64,000 nucleotides of DNA from a bacterium (GTDB lineage: Bacteria > SZUA-79 > Acidulodesulfobacterales > Acidulodesulfobacteraceae), in NCBI GenBank assembly GCA_021800805.1, contig JAJYYR010000002.1, positions 117,315 through 181,314 of the forward strand. Direction: 5' to 3'. This document shows positions 34,106 to 43,397 of the stretch, piece after piece. How positions within the stretch are numbered: position 1 is the stretch's first letter; each line of letters begins with the position of its first letter. The notes under the pieces were generated by a model, which saw only the letters and a list, made by a program, of their open reading frames with translations, made no database searches and had not been told where the DNA came from. The translations under genes were made by a program, and so were the position numbers.

Positions 34106-34876
34106 TTATATGTTTTTCTGCGAATAAATATGCTTAAGACACTCCTTAGTTAAATCTTCCGTCCTTAACGGAATATTTCCGGCGTTTTTAAGCGTCCCGA
34201 AAACCTTACTTGTAATATTAAAAGAGTCTAATTTGGAATAGCCGAGGGCTTCAAGCGCCTGTGCAGATTCGATTATCATATCGGAAGACTGTTTAACGTT
34301 TGACGCCGCCGCTTCGACCAAAATTTCGGCAGTTTTAAATGAATCACGGTTAAATTTACGCTTCTCCGATTCTTTAACTCCTTCAGCTTCTAATTCGAAC
34401 TGCATAAAAGGTTTCGTCCAAATATCGTCGGCTTTTATATCGTTAAATGCCGCCGCCTTTTTAAGTATTTTATTTTTTAACTCCATTATTATACGTTCCG
34501 CTTTAGACTGTCCTATACCTTTAATGCCGCAGAGGGCGGATATATCCTGCGTCGTCAAAATATTTATAAGGTTTGTCGCGTCTATGCTCGAAAGAATCGT
34601 AACGGCAAGTTTAGGACCTACGTCTTTTACGTTGAGAAGAAGAGAGAAAATTTCTCTCTGAAGTTTAGTGTTAAAGCCGTAAAGGGTTATTCTGTCTTCC
34701 CTGACGTAAGTGTGGATAAAAAGATTTAGTTCCGAACCTTCGCTCACGAAAGCAGAATTTTTTTCAAAATTCGGCATAGGCATATATACTTCATATCCGA
34801 CGCCGTAGGTTTCGAGTATAATAAGGGATTTTTCTATATCTCTTAAAATTACCTTTCCGTGAAGATAAGCTATCAT
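34106..34876 (-). CDS. ruvA: Holliday junction DNA helicase subunit RuvA
   Basis: Junction-binding protein that loads RuvB. The N-terminal OB fold starts MIAYLHGKVILRDIEKSLIILETYGVGYEV, and helix-hairpin-helix repeats contain VKDVGPKLAVTILSSI and GIKGIGQSKAERIIMELKNKI. At 256 aa it is longer than usual (about 200 aa): the flexible linker before the C-terminal RuvB-binding domain (about 145-190) is extended and charged. It lies between ruvC and ruvB. Confidence 0.95.
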   Translation of the reverse strand: MIAYLHGKVILRDIEKSLIILETYGVGYEVYMPMPNFEKNSAFVSEGSELNLFIHTYVREDRITLYGFNTKLQREIFSLLLNVKDVGPKLAVTILSSIDATNLINILTTQDISALCGIKGIGQSKAERIIMELKNKILKKAAAFNDIKADDIWTKPFMQFELEAEGVKESEKRKFNRDSFKTAEILVEAAASNVKQSSDMIIESAQALEALGYSKLDSFNITSKVFGTLKNAGNIPLRTEDLTKECLKHIYSQKNI

Positions 34877-34890
34877 ATTATTTTAATATA

Positions 34891-35409
34891 TTAAATACTC
34901 ACAAAATTTGTCATATCGGTAGCACAGCATACCGCAATAGCGATAGCGTCCGATATGTCGTCGCTTATATTTTCTTTTAAAAAGTCTTTAACGTTGCGGC
35001 TTTTGGAGGAACATATCAAAACAAGCGCATCTTTCATCCGGCTTTTACTTGCAGCTCCATAGCCCGATATGCTTTTTTTAACGAATCTTGGGGAATATTC
35101 TTTAAGCCTGATATTCAAAATGGATGAAAGCAGGCATATAACCCCCCTTGCCTGCGAAAGTTTAATTAAAGATGCAGGATTTATTCCCGAAAACACCGCT
35201 TCCAAAGACATAATATCGGGGGAATAAGTCAATGCTATCTCTTTGAGTTCATCATATATTTTATTAAGATTAGAGGGGAACTTATTTTTTCTTGCGTCTA
35301 TCAATCCGCAGGATATTAGATCGAACGGCTTACCGAAAGAAGGCAGATCCAAAACCGCCCAACCTGTCAACCGCGAACCCGGGTCAACCCCTAAAATCTT
35401 GTAGCCCAT
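34891..35409 (-). CDS. ruvC: Holliday junction resolvase RuvC
   Basis: RNase H-fold endonuclease that cuts Holliday junctions. The 172-aa protein has the first catalytic aspartate in ILGVDPGSRLTGWAVLD, the acidic SLEAVFSGINPASLIKLSQARGV, and the final DDISDAIAIAVC with the last acidic residues. The YGAASKSRMKDAL segment matches the family's loop. It is complete. It follows yebC, a very common neighbour, and precedes ruvA by 14 bases. Confidence 0.96.
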   Translation of the reverse strand: MGYKILGVDPGSRLTGWAVLDLPSFGKPFDLISCGLIDARKNKFPSNLNKIYDELKEIALTYSPDIMSLEAVFSGINPASLIKLSQARGVICLLSSILNIRLKEYSPRFVKKSISGYGAASKSRMKDALVLICSSKSRNVKDFLKENISDDISDAIAIAVCCATDMTNFVSI

Positions 35410-35456
35410 AACTTAAAGCCTGCAATTTTTTAATTTTTAATATATTTAGAACTGAT

Positions 35457-36191
35457 TCATTCCACTGCTTCCGGTATATCGAAATTAGCATAAACGTTTT
35501 GAATTCCTTCGATTTCTTCTATCGCATCCATAAGCCTGAGCATCTGATCAGCTTCCTTGCCCTTAAGTTCAATATTTGTCTGGGGTATATACGAAATTTC
35601 GGAAAACTTTTCTTTCATTCCTTTAGCCTCGAATGCCGACCTTACCTTTTCAAAATCTTTTACGTCGGTATAAACCAATATTTCGTCTTCTTCGGTTTTA
35701 ACGTCTTCCGCTCCTGCATCTAACGCGGTTTCCATAACGGCATCCTCCGTATTCTCCGCCGTATCGAAACCGATGACGCCCTTTTTGTTAAACATCCACA
35801 TAACGCAACCCGATTCGCCGAGGCTTCCGCCGTGCCTCGAAAGAGCATGTCTAACCTCCGAAACCGTCCTATTTTTATTATCGGTAAGAGTTTCTATAAG
35901 AAGCGCGACGCCGGCTGGACCGTAACCTTCGTATATCAATTCTTCGTATGTTTCTCCCTCGAGTTCTCCGGCTCCTTTTTTCATAGCCCTTTCAATATTT
36001 TCTTTAGGCATATTATTAGCTTTCGCTTCGTCTATAGCTAATCTCAGCCGTGGATTAGAAGAAGCGTCTTTTCCGCCTATTCTGGTACTGGTAATAATTT
36101 CGCGTATAATGTTAGTAAAAATCCTTCCCCTCTTTGCGTCCAACGCCCCTTTTTTTCTTTTAATAGTACTCCACTTGCTATGTCCAGACAT
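35457..36191 (-). CDS. yebC: YebC/TACO1-family protein
   Basis: 244-aa protein of the YebC family, known as a transcription factor or as a ribosome-associated factor for proline stretches. The start is ATG at 36191 (MSGHSKWSTIKRKKGALDAKRG), with GGGAGG upstream. The longer open frame to 36326 is a translation of the tRNA-Leu gene and is rejected. Family motifs RIFTNIIREI, NMPKENIERAMKKG and IYEGYGPAGVALLIE are present. It is upstream of ruvC as in many genomes. Confidence 0.95.
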   Translation of the reverse strand: MSGHSKWSTIKRKKGALDAKRGRIFTNIIREIITSTRIGGKDASSNPRLRLAIDEAKANNMPKENIERAMKKGAGELEGETYEELIYEGYGPAGVALLIETLTDNKNRTVSEVRHALSRHGGSLGESGCVMWMFNKKGVIGFDTAENTEDAVMETALDAGAEDVKTEEDEILVYTDVKDFEKVRSAFEAKGMKEKFSEISYIPQTNIELKGKEADQMLRLMDAIEEIEGIQNVYANFDIPEAVE

Positions 36192-36247
36192 ATAAAGAAC
36201 CTCCCAAAGTAAAATAAAATTATTACGCTCTATTAAAATAATATTTG

Positions 36248-36332
36248 TGGTGCGAAAGGGGGGAGTTGAACCCCCATGGGTTGCCCCGCTGGATTCTAAG
36301 TCCAGTGCGTATACCAATTCCGCCACTCTCGC
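36248..36332 (-). tRNA. tRNA-Leu (anticodon UAG)
   Basis: On the minus strand: acceptor GCGAGAG/CTTTCGC, anticodon stem CTGGA/TCCAG with loop CTTAGAA (anticodon TAG in DNA), a long variable arm, and the T arm GGGGGTTCAACTCCCCC, with CCA encoded. Lies 56 bp upstream of yebC and could be processed from the same transcript. Confidence 0.95.
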
Positions 36333-36417
36333 AAAATATATAATTTGATAATTATATCAAAAATTAATTAAAAGTGGAAATTTTTAATAAACAATGGAAT
36401 TAAGAGATTTTAAAAAG

Positions 36418-36494
36418 TGGCGGGGCCGACGGGGATCGAACCCGCGACCTCCGGCGTGACAGGCCGGCGTTCTAACCGTCTGAACTACAGCCCC
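36418..36494 (-). tRNA. tRNA-Asp (anticodon GUC)
   Basis: On the minus strand: acceptor GGGGCTG/CGGCCCC, D arm AGTTCAGACGGTTAGAAC, anticodon loop CTGTCAC (GTC) in the stem GCCGG/CCGG, T arm CGGGTTCGATCCCCG, discriminator G and encoded CCA. Confidence 0.95.
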
Positions 36495-36632
36495 GTATAT
36501 GAGAAAAAAATGACAATAAGAATTAAATTTATATATTGGTATATAAATTTTTATGATTGTTTAATAATAATCGAATAGAGAGAGAAAGTCAAGAAAATTC
36601 GGCTAAACCGCACTGCTTTAATCCAAAGTCAA

Positions 36633-36709
36633 TGGTAGGCGGAACAGGGTTCGAACCTGTGACCCCCGGCTTGTAAAGCCGATGCTCTAACCGGCTGAGC
36701 TATCCGCCC
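36633..36709 (-). tRNA. tRNA-Val (anticodon UAC)
   Basis: On the minus strand: acceptor GGGCGGA/TCCGCCT, D arm AGCTCAGCCGGTTAGAGC, anticodon loop TTTACAA (TAC) closed by CGGC/GCCG, T arm ACAGGTTCGAACCCTGT, discriminator A and encoded CCA. First of the three-tRNA run in transcription order. The 138-bp stretch between it and tRNA-Asp holds nothing that I can name. Confidence 0.93.
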
Positions 36710-36710
36710 A

Positions 36711-36775
36711 AAAAAACAACCCTCATTTTTAAAATTTCAAGAAGAACAAGACTGCAACGCAATAAAATGAGGGTT
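36711..36775 (-). terminator. Intrinsic terminator after the HU gene
   Basis: Perfect 12-bp stem AACCCTCATTTT (36718-36729) and AAAATGAGGGTT (36764-36775). On the minus strand it is followed by GTTTTTT (36711-36717), directly before the tRNA-Val gene. The loop is long (34 bases). Confidence 0.75.
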
Positions 36776-36791
36776 TAGATGAAACGATAAA

Positions 36792-37073
36792 TTACTTTCC
36801 GGTATTGACTGCTTCTTTGAAAGACTTACCGGCTTTAAACTTAGGCGACTTGGAAGCTTTAATCTGAATTTCTTTCCCCGTCTGCGGATTTCTGCCTTTT
36901 CTTGCCGCTCTTTTAGTTACTTCGAACGTGCCGAAGCCGACGAGCCTTACTGCATCGCCTTTTTTTAAAGCGCTGATTACCGCATTAATTGCCGCGCTGA
37001 GAGCTTTTTCGCTGTCCGCTTTCGTAAGCTTGGACGATTTTGCAATTGCATCAACTAATTCTGCTTTTGTCAT
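36792..37073 (-). CDS. hup: HU-family nucleoid protein
   Basis: 93-aa histone-like DNA-bending protein. MTKAELVDAIAKSSKLTKADSEKALSA starts the helical dimer part, and GFGTFEVTKRAARKGRNPQTGKEI is the signature leading into the DNA-binding arm with its RNPQTG tip. RBS is AGGAGG. It has its own promoter at 37175-37203 and a terminator after it. It stands downstream of clpX as in many proteobacteria, though lon, usually between them, is elsewhere. Confidence 0.97.
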   Translation of the reverse strand: MTKAELVDAIAKSSKLTKADSEKALSAAINAVISALKKGDAVRLVGFGTFEVTKRAARKGRNPQTGKEIQIKASKSPKFKAGKSFKEAVNTGK

Positions 37074-37174
37074 ACCAACTTCCTCCTTACATTTTAAGGT
37101 TTTAATGCTTTAATTTTAGTTAAGCATCCCATTAATGCTACATTTGCAGGTGCTTTACTTTAAAGTATATATAA

Positions 37175-37203
37175 TATATATATGTTTTTAACGAATATGT
37201 CAA
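37175..37203 (-). promoter_or_regulatory. Promoter of the HU gene
   Basis: Minus strand TTGACA (37198-37203), 17-base spacer, TATATA (37175-37180), about 100 bases before the HU ATG and directly after clpX. Confidence 0.6.
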
Positions 37204-37239
37204 CAAAAAAAATCATATTTTATAATATTTTTTATATAC

Positions 37240-38610
37240 TTAAATTGATTTTGCGCCGGCATCCTTTTCGTAAAGAAGAATAGGCTGACCGCTATTAATA
37301 ATAACATCGTCGTTTATAACGCATTCTTTAATAGTCGGGTCGGTCGGTATATCATACATAACATCGAGCATTATAGATTCGAGAATCGTCCTTAATCCCC
37401 TTGCTCCAGATCCATGTTTTACTGCCTTTTTCGTAATTTCCTTAACGGCGGAATCGGTAAATCTTAAATTTACGTCCTCAAGCTCGAATAATTTTTGATA
37501 CTGTTTAATCAGCGCATTTTTGGGCTTCGTTAAAATTTCTATAAGGGCTTTTTCGTCTAATTCTTCCAGCGTCGCCGTTACCGGAAGCCTGCCGATAAAT
37601 TCAGGAATCAGTCCATATTTCAACAAGTCTCTGGTTTCGACCTGTTTCATTATTTCGTAAGGACTGACGGATTTACCGGAATTGACTCCGGCATTAAAAC
37701 CTATGGGCTGTTGATGTATTCTTTTTTCGATGATTTTATCGAGACCGTTAAACGCCCCTCCGCAAATAAAAAGGATATTGTTTGTATCTATCCTGAGAAA
37801 TTCCTGATGGGGATGCTTTCTGCCGCCCTTAGGAGGCACGTTTGCAACGGTTCCCTCTATGATTTTCAGTAGAGCCTGTTGGACGCCTTCTCCCGACACG
37901 TCCCTTGTTATAGAAACGTTATCCGTTTTCTTTGCAATCTTGTCTATTTCGTCTATATATATAATGCCCTTTTGAGCTCTTTCGACATCATAATCGGCAT
38001 TTTGCAATAATGAAAGCAGAATGCTTTCGACATCCTCGCCCACATAGCCGGCTTCCGTAAGCGTCGTAGCGTCGGCTATTGCAAAAGGCAGATCGAGCAT
38101 TCTGGCAAGCGTCTGCGCAAGCAAAGTTTTCCCGCTTCCGGTAGGACCTATTATTAAAATATTGCTCTTCTGCATTTCTACGTCTATATTATTCTTATCA
38201 AGATTATTCTTATTGAGCATATTATGATTAGAACTTAATTTTCCGGATTTATTATTATGCAATTTCTCCGAGTTTTTAAGTGAAAGATTATGTTCTATTC
38301 TTTTATAATGATTATAAACGGCGACGGAAAGAATTTTTTTAGCTCTTTCCTGCCCTACGACGTATTGATCCAAAAAGGCTTTAATTTCTATCGGCTTATA
38401 AAGATAATTTTCAATTTTTACTTCTGCGGGAACCGGTTTGCTTTCTTCCGATATAATATCGTTGCAGAGACTTATACACTCATCGCATATGTAAACCGAT
38501 GGTCCAGCAATAAGCTTTCTAACCTCGTCCTGCGATTTTCCGCAAAAAGAACAGTATAGCTCTCTTCCGTAGTTATCGTCGTTATTATTGTTATTGCTTT
38601 TTTTTGCCAT
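37240..38610 (-). CDS. clpX: ATP-dependent Clp protease unfoldase ClpX
   Basis: AAA+ unfoldase that feeds substrates to ClpP. An N-terminal zinc-binding domain (C20, C23, C42, C45) is followed by the AAA+ module with Walker A GPTGSGKT (155-162), Walker [11 protein letters not shown], the pore-loop GYVGEDVES and the IGF-type ClpP loop (QPIGFNAG region). At 456 aa it is longer than usual because of an asparagine/lysine-rich insert at about 108-148, just before Walker A. The N-terminus also starts with an Asn/Asp run. It follows clpP. Confidence 0.96.
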   Translation of the reverse strand: MAKKSNNNNNDDNYGRELYCSFCGKSQDEVRKLIAGPSVYICDECISLCNDIISEESKPVPAEVKIENYLYKPIEIKAFLDQYVVGQERAKKILSVAVYNHYKRIEHNLSLKNSEKLHNNKSGKLSSNHNMLNKNNLDKNNIDVEMQKSNILIIGPTGSGKTLLAQTLARMLDLPFAIADATTLTEAGYVGEDVESILLSLLQNADYDVERAQKGIIYIDEIDKIAKKTDNVSITRDVSGEGVQQALLKIIEGTVANVPPKGGRKHPHQEFLRIDTNNILFICGGAFNGLDKIIEKRIHQQPIGFNAGVNSGKSVSPYEIMKQVETRDLLKYGLIPEFIGRLPVTATLEELDEKALIEILTKPKNALIKQYQKLFELEDVNLRFTDSAVKEITKKAVKHGSGARGLRTILESIMLDVMYDIPTDPTIKECVINDDVIINSGQPILLYEKDAGAKSI

Positions 38611-38684
38611 TATTAAATACCTCTATATATTTAGTAGCCGAATATCAACCGATTATAATTATACCGCATAAATCTTAAAAATGA

Positions 38685-39284
38685 TTATTTTACACTTTTA
38701 ATTTCTTTTTTTTCCACCACTTTATCGACGATCCCGTATTCCACGGATTGAGTGCCGCTCATAAAAAAATCCCTTTCGGTATCTTCCCTGATTTTATCAA
38801 TCGACTGTCCGGTGTGAGAGGATAGAATCTGGTTCAGTTCTTCTCTCATCCTTAAAATTTCTCTTGCCTGAATATCGATGTCGGTCGCCTGTCCTTGAAA
38901 GCCGCCTAAAGGCTGATGTATCATAATCCGGGCATGCGGAAGGGCAAATCTCTTTCCTTTCGCCCCTGCCGCCAGAAGAACCGCTCCCATACTTGCCGCC
39001 TGACCCATGCAGAGCGTCGAAACATCCGGCTTTATATACTGAATAGTATCGTAAATAGCAAGTCCGGCGGTTATAACGCCTCCCGGCGAATTTATATATA
39101 TATTTATATCTTTTTCCGGGTCTTCCGATTCCAGAAACAAAAGCTGCGCTATGATAAGATTGGCAAAAGTATCGTCGATAGCCTCCCCTATAAAAATAAT
39201 CCTGTCTTTTAGAAGGCGGGAATATATATCGTAAGATCTTTCTCCCCTGTGCGTTTGTTCAACTACTATAGGTACAAGCGACAT
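38685..39284 (-). CDS. clpP: ATP-dependent Clp protease proteolytic subunit
   Basis: 199-aa serine peptidase that forms the ClpP chamber. The catalytic serine is in [15 protein letters not shown], the histidine in [23 protein letters not shown], and the aspartate in [17 protein letters not shown] is the conserved oxyanion-side loop. The protein starts [25 protein letters not shown] with a short propeptide. It stands between tig and clpX, the classical order. Confidence 0.97.
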   Translation of the reverse strand: MSLVPIVVEQTHRGERSYDIYSRLLKDRIIFIGEAIDDTFANLIIAQLLFLESEDPEKDINIYINSPGGVITAGLAIYDTIQYIKPDVSTLCMGQAASMGAVLLAAGAKGKRFALPHARIMIHQPLGGFQGQATDIDIQAREILRMREELNQILSSHTGQSIDKIREDTERDFFMSGTQSVEYGIVDKVVEKKEIKSVK

Positions 39285-39341
39285 TTTTATTATTCTCCGT
39301 ATTTATTATAGTATATCTTAATTATTAATTATTTTATGCTA

Positions 39342-40586
39342 TTATTCTTCTATATATGATACTTTGTTTTGTATAAGAAAATCAAACGTCTTGTCTTCCA
39401 GCAAAGCATGTTTTAAATTTTCCTGCGCTTCTTTCGCGGAATAAAAACCCTTAACTTCTTCTTCCTTCATATTGGACATAGAGGCGGTATTTTTATAAAA
39501 TTCTTCAAAATCGGATTCGGTCACGGTTATATTTTCGACTTTTTCTATTTCGGAAAGCAAAAGATACAGGGCAATATCCCGCTTCGCCATAATTCTTAAA
39601 ATACCCATAAACTCCCCTGCCTGTTTTTCATTTATGTCTTTATACTTGCCCTGTTTTTTCATTTCCTCGAGTCTCGATTTTGCATCTTCTTCTACTATAC
39701 TATCGGGAAGTTCAACAGGGTTTAGATTTATTATTTCTTCGGATATAGAAGCCCTCAAAGCATCTCTATATCTTTTTTCCTCGTATTCGTTAAGGCTTTT
39801 TTCGACGTATTTCTTAAATTCCGCCACGTCATTAAAATCACCGAAGTTTTTAATAGTTTCGACGTTTAATTCGGGCATTATCTTTTTATCTATTTCTTTA
39901 ATAAAGCCTTTAACGACGACTTTTCTTTCTTTATCGTCGAATTCGAAGCTATCCCCTTTCTTTTTACCGATAAAAGAAGCCTCGAATGTTTTGTCTATGA
40001 TGCTTGAATTAAGACTTATCGAATAATCTTTTGCGCTGTCCACTTCTTTGCCCGTTTCATCGATGGTTACATAGTCTATTTTAACAAAGTATTTATCTTC
40101 CGAATTTATTACGGCGGAATCGTCTAATTTTTCTTGATCCGCCAACCTTTCGAGAAGAAAATCTATTTCTTCTTTAATAACTTCGTCCGTAATATCGCGT
40201 TTCTTAACTTTTTTAACTTTTATATCTAAATTTAGATTCTTAACTTCAGGCATAACGTCGAAAGATATTGAATATTCGTTTTCCGTTTTTTTCTCGAGTA
40301 TAGGGGTTCCTATTACATATATGCCCTTTTCAGAAATAATTTTTCTGAAATCTTCGTTTAAAATCTCTGCCGCGGCTTCTTCTATGAGTTCCTGTTCGTA
40401 AAATTTTTTAATTATGGAAACGGGCGCCTTACCGGGTCTAAAACCTTTTATATTTGCTTTTTTTGCGGCGGTTTCCAGCTTCTTTTGTAAAAGCTCCTGC
40501 GTCTTTGTTTCGTCCAATTTTAAAGTAACGCTCTTTCTAATTGGAGTTTCATCTTTTATTGTAATTTCGCTTGACGCATTATTCAT
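39342..40586 (-). CDS. tig: Trigger factor, ribosome-associated chaperone and prolyl isomerase
   Basis: 414-aa chaperone acting on nascent chains. The N-terminal ribosome-binding domain has the signature loop IKGFRPGKAPVSIIKKFYE (about 44-62), followed by a PPIase-like domain (about 150-235; the core is divergent) and a long helical C-terminal domain. It is somewhat shorter than E. coli trigger factor (432 aa). RBS is GGAGG. It is first of tig-clpP-clpX and lies 48 bases after thrS. Confidence 0.93.
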   Translation of the reverse strand: MNNASSEITIKDETPIRKSVTLKLDETKTQELLQKKLETAAKKANIKGFRPGKAPVSIIKKFYEQELIEEAAAEILNEDFRKIISEKGIYVIGTPILEKKTENEYSISFDVMPEVKNLNLDIKVKKVKKRDITDEVIKEEIDFLLERLADQEKLDDSAVINSEDKYFVKIDYVTIDETGKEVDSAKDYSISLNSSIIDKTFEASFIGKKKGDSFEFDDKERKVVVKGFIKEIDKKIMPELNVETIKNFGDFNDVAEFKKYVEKSLNEYEEKRYRDALRASISEEIINLNPVELPDSIVEEDAKSRLEEMKKQGKYKDINEKQAGEFMGILRIMAKRDIALYLLLSEIEKVENITVTESDFEEFYKNTASMSNMKEEEVKGFYSAKEAQENLKHALLEDKTFDFLIQNKVSYIEE

Positions 40587-40633
40587 AACTTGGACTGCCT
40601 CCTGTTTTAAAATTTAATTTATCCGTTATTCGT

Positions 40634-42541
40634 TTACCCGACGAATATAGGTCTTTTTGAAAGCATATCCGGTAAGATAAGTTTTCTAAAGGGCATACCT
40701 TCCGTCCCTGCTTTTATTTCCTTTATAAAATCAGGCGGCGTAAGATTAAAATTCTTTCTCTCTTTATATCTGTCCCTGACGGAAAGAACCCCGCTCTCAG
40801 ACTCTTTCTGTCCGACTACTACTATATAAGGAACCCATTCTTCTTCGGCGAACATAATTTTTTTCCCGAGGCTGAAATCCCTGTCGTCTATATCTACTCT
40901 TATATCGGACTTAAATATATCTTCTTTAAGTTTAACCGCAAAATCCATAAACTTATCGGATACCGGAATTATTCTAACCTGGGTAGGACTAAGCCACAAC
41001 GGAAAAACCGGAATATTTTTTTTAAGCGCCTCTTCTATTATAAGATACATCCATCTTTCGATTGCTCCCACGGAGGAATGGCATATTATGCATCCGGTCT
41101 TTTCTCCCGTTTCGGCGGTAAAATTTAGACCGTATCTTTTAGCGTCTTCGACGTCGAGCTGAACGGTAGAAAGCTGACATGAGCCGTTAACCGAATCGAC
41201 GCCCTGAAATTCGTGTTTAAGCGCCCAGTAGTGCTTCATTTTGGACAAAACCTCGATAAGCGCGGGCTTTTTGGAATATTTTAAAAGGTCTATAATTTTA
41301 TCTTTATATTTATCGTAATACTCTTTTACGATTCTGAAGACTACCGCATATTCGATATCTGTGCCTTCGGCAAGGTCGGAATATGTTCTGTAAAGCGTCT
41401 GATACTCGTTAAAACCTTCTTCTAAATTTAGGCAGAAACTGTGAATATCCGGCATAGTAAAGCCTCTCAACCTTCTTAAACCTGATAATTCGCCGCTTTT
41501 CTCATATCTGAAACTTTTTGAAATCTCGTAAAACCTGAGAGGGAGCTGTTTATAGCTCATTTTAGCGTCTTTAAGCATCGAAAAAAGTCCGAAATCTCCG
41601 GCAAATCTCAAAACGAACTCCTTAGACGGCGCAAATCCGCCGGTATCTGATTTTTCGTCAGGCACGAAAACCGAATAGTGCCTTTCGTGAAAAGATTCTC
41701 CCTGCCCTTTAATTTCAGGTTTATTCCAGTTATATATCAGAGGCGTTTCTATCTCCATACAATTCAGGCGGTTTAAGGCAATGTCCTCCGCCCAATCGGA
41801 TAAAAGTTTATATAAAAGCGTTCCCTTTGGATAAAATCTTAGGTGACCGGAATCGGAATTTTCTTCGTGATCTGCTATTTCAAGACGTCTCATAGCGGAA
41901 ACGGAGGGAGGAGTTTCGCCTTCTTTTATTTTAAATTCTTCATACGCTATAACTTTCCTAAGAGAGGGAAAATCTTTCAGTACTTTATCGTCTAATACGC
42001 TTTCATTTTTTAAGTCTATTTTTGTTTCGACTCCGTCGTAATTTAAAATATAAAAGTCGCTTTCAACTTCCCTTACTACGTCTTCCCTTGTCTTTTTTAA
42101 AGCAGTTACCGTAGAATCGGTTATATGTCTCGAAGATTCGCTTAACGGATGCCCCTTGCATGAAATTTTGAAACTCTTATACCATCCGAAGGGCGCCCTA
42201 TAAACCGTATAAAACTGTTCAAGTTCGGCTTTTAAAGCATTAAGCGCCGAAACGGCAAGAGCGGGGTCGGCAAGGCTGTTGGAAAGGTGCGCATAAGGAT
42301 ATAAAACTAATGTCCTGGGCTTTAATTTATCGGCAATTTCTTTAATTTCTCCGAAAGCCTGCGTTACGATATTTGCCGTATTTTTTGCATCCCCTTTTTC
42401 GACCGTGCAGAAAACTACTAAGGGTTCTTCAAAAAAATTCCCGGTTTCCTTAACGAGATTCGGCTCTATTTCCTCTGCAACGGGAGTTTTTCCGGTTAAA
42501 GAATAGTTAAAATCATCGGCGTGGATTATTAATAGCTGCAT
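40634..42541 (-). CDS. thrS: Threonyl-tRNA synthetase, archaeal type
   Basis: 635-aa class II synthetase. The N-terminal domain (about 1-140: MQLLIIHADDFNYSL, LVLYPYAHLS, APFGWYKSFKISCKGHPLSE) matches the archaeal D-aminoacyl-tRNA deacylase-like editing domain, not the bacterial TGS plus editing domains. The catalytic core has motif 2 at 334-350 (FRYEKSGELSGLRRLRG) and histidines H357 and H478 at zinc-ligand positions. The expected cysteine ligand, however, reads aspartate (D306 in RFAGDFGLF). A C-terminal anticodon-binding domain follows. It lies 11 bases after flxA and may share the hdr-flx transcript. Lateral transfer from archaea is the simplest reading. Confidence 0.9.
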   Translation of the reverse strand: MQLLIIHADDFNYSLTGKTPVAEEIEPNLVKETGNFFEEPLVVFCTVEKGDAKNTANIVTQAFGEIKEIADKLKPRTLVLYPYAHLSNSLADPALAVSALNALKAELEQFYTVYRAPFGWYKSFKISCKGHPLSESSRHITDSTVTALKKTREDVVREVESDFYILNYDGVETKIDLKNESVLDDKVLKDFPSLRKVIAYEEFKIKEGETPPSVSAMRRLEIADHEENSDSGHLRFYPKGTLLYKLLSDWAEDIALNRLNCMEIETPLIYNWNKPEIKGQGESFHERHYSVFVPDEKSDTGGFAPSKEFVLRFAGDFGLFSMLKDAKMSYKQLPLRFYEISKSFRYEKSGELSGLRRLRGFTMPDIHSFCLNLEEGFNEYQTLYRTYSDLAEGTDIEYAVVFRIVKEYYDKYKDKIIDLLKYSKKPALIEVLSKMKHYWALKHEFQGVDSVNGSCQLSTVQLDVEDAKRYGLNFTAETGEKTGCIICHSSVGAIERWMYLIIEEALKKNIPVFPLWLSPTQVRIIPVSDKFMDFAVKLKEDIFKSDIRVDIDDRDFSLGKKIMFAEEEWVPYIVVVGQKESESGVLSVRDRYKERKNFNLTPPDFIKEIKAGTEGMPFRKLILPDMLSKRPIFVG

Positions 42542-42552
42542 ATAAATATATA

Positions 42553-43377
42553 TTAAAAGTCGTTCGGAAGACTCTCAAGCTCCTTTGCGGTAAACACCGG
42601 GCCGTCTTTGCATACGTAAACGCTTCCCACGTTGCACCTTCCGCACTTACCCAACCCGCATTTCATTCTGTTTTCAAGCGTAGTAATAATATTGCCCTTG
42701 TCGAATCCCATTTTTTCCTCGAGCGATTTTAACGCAAATTTTATCATAATTGGGGGGCCGCATACTATTGCAATACTATTTTCTCCTTTTAAAGGAAGTT
42801 GTTCGAGAATGGTCGGAACAAAACCTACTTTACCCGTCCAATCTGGGGTTTCTCCACCCGGATCTACCGTAATAATTACATCGGTGTTTTTGTATTTTTT
42901 CCATTCGTCGAATATGTTTTTATAAAGAAGGTCGCCTACAGACCTTGCGCCGTATAATATGGTTATTTTGCCGTAATCGTCACGCTCGTCGAGACAGTAT
43001 TCCATTATTGATTTTACCGGCGCCATACCTATACCGCCTCCTACAAAAACAAGGTCTTTTCCTTTCATCTTCGACGTATCGAAATAATTTCCGTAAGGAC
43101 CTCTAAAGGCAATTTTATCTCCCTGATTCAGACTGTTTATGCCGGTAGTCGCTCTTCCCGAAGACCTGAAACTAAATTCAAAATATTCTTTCCTTAAAGG
43201 AGATGACGAAAACCCGAATGTCGATTCTCCTTCTCCTATAAACGAAAATTCGCCGAACTGACCGGGCAGAAAATCTATACTGCCGCCGTCTATAGTAAGA
43301 CGTATAGTTTTGGTATCTGCAGTTTCCTGAATAATTTCTTTTATTTCAGCCAGTTTCGGCAAATAAATATTTTCCAT
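42553..43377 (-). CDS. flxA: FlxA-like FAD/NAD(P)H oxidoreductase subunit
   Basis: 274-aa ferredoxin reductase-like subunit expected to take electrons from NADH and give them to HdrABC through FlxB-D. It shows an FAD-binding beta-barrel (FLPGQFGEFSFIGEGES), an NAD(P)-binding fold (LVFVGGGIGMAPVKSIMEY), a CGPPIMIKFALKSLEE segment and a C-terminal [2Fe-2S] motif RMKCGLGKCGRCNVG. The closest general relatives are dihydroorotate dehydrogenase B electron-transfer subunit and AsrB. Identity as FlxA rests on the hdr-mvhD context; an anaerobic sulfite reductase subunit is less likely because asrC is absent. Confidence 0.8.
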   Translation of the reverse strand: MENIYLPKLAEIKEIIQETADTKTIRLTIDGGSIDFLPGQFGEFSFIGEGESTFGFSSSPLRKEYFEFSFRSSGRATTGINSLNQGDKIAFRGPYGNYFDTSKMKGKDLVFVGGGIGMAPVKSIMEYCLDERDDYGKITILYGARSVGDLLYKNIFDEWKKYKNTDVIITVDPGGETPDWTGKVGFVPTILEQLPLKGENSIAIVCGPPIMIKFALKSLEEKMGFDKGNIITTLENRMKCGLGKCGRCNVGSVYVCKDGPVFTAKELESLPNDF

Positions 43378-43397
43378 TAACTATCTGCTCCTTATTT

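Noticed and set aside
36192..36326. N-terminal extension of the YebC reading frame
   Set aside because: These codons are a translation of the tRNA-Leu gene and its flank. The ATG at 36191 has a good ribosome binding site and gives the family's normal start.
39634..40026. 130-aa plus-strand ORF inside tig
   Set aside because: It is the antisense reading of trigger factor, rich in Ser/Leu/Phe as such shadows are, with no family features.
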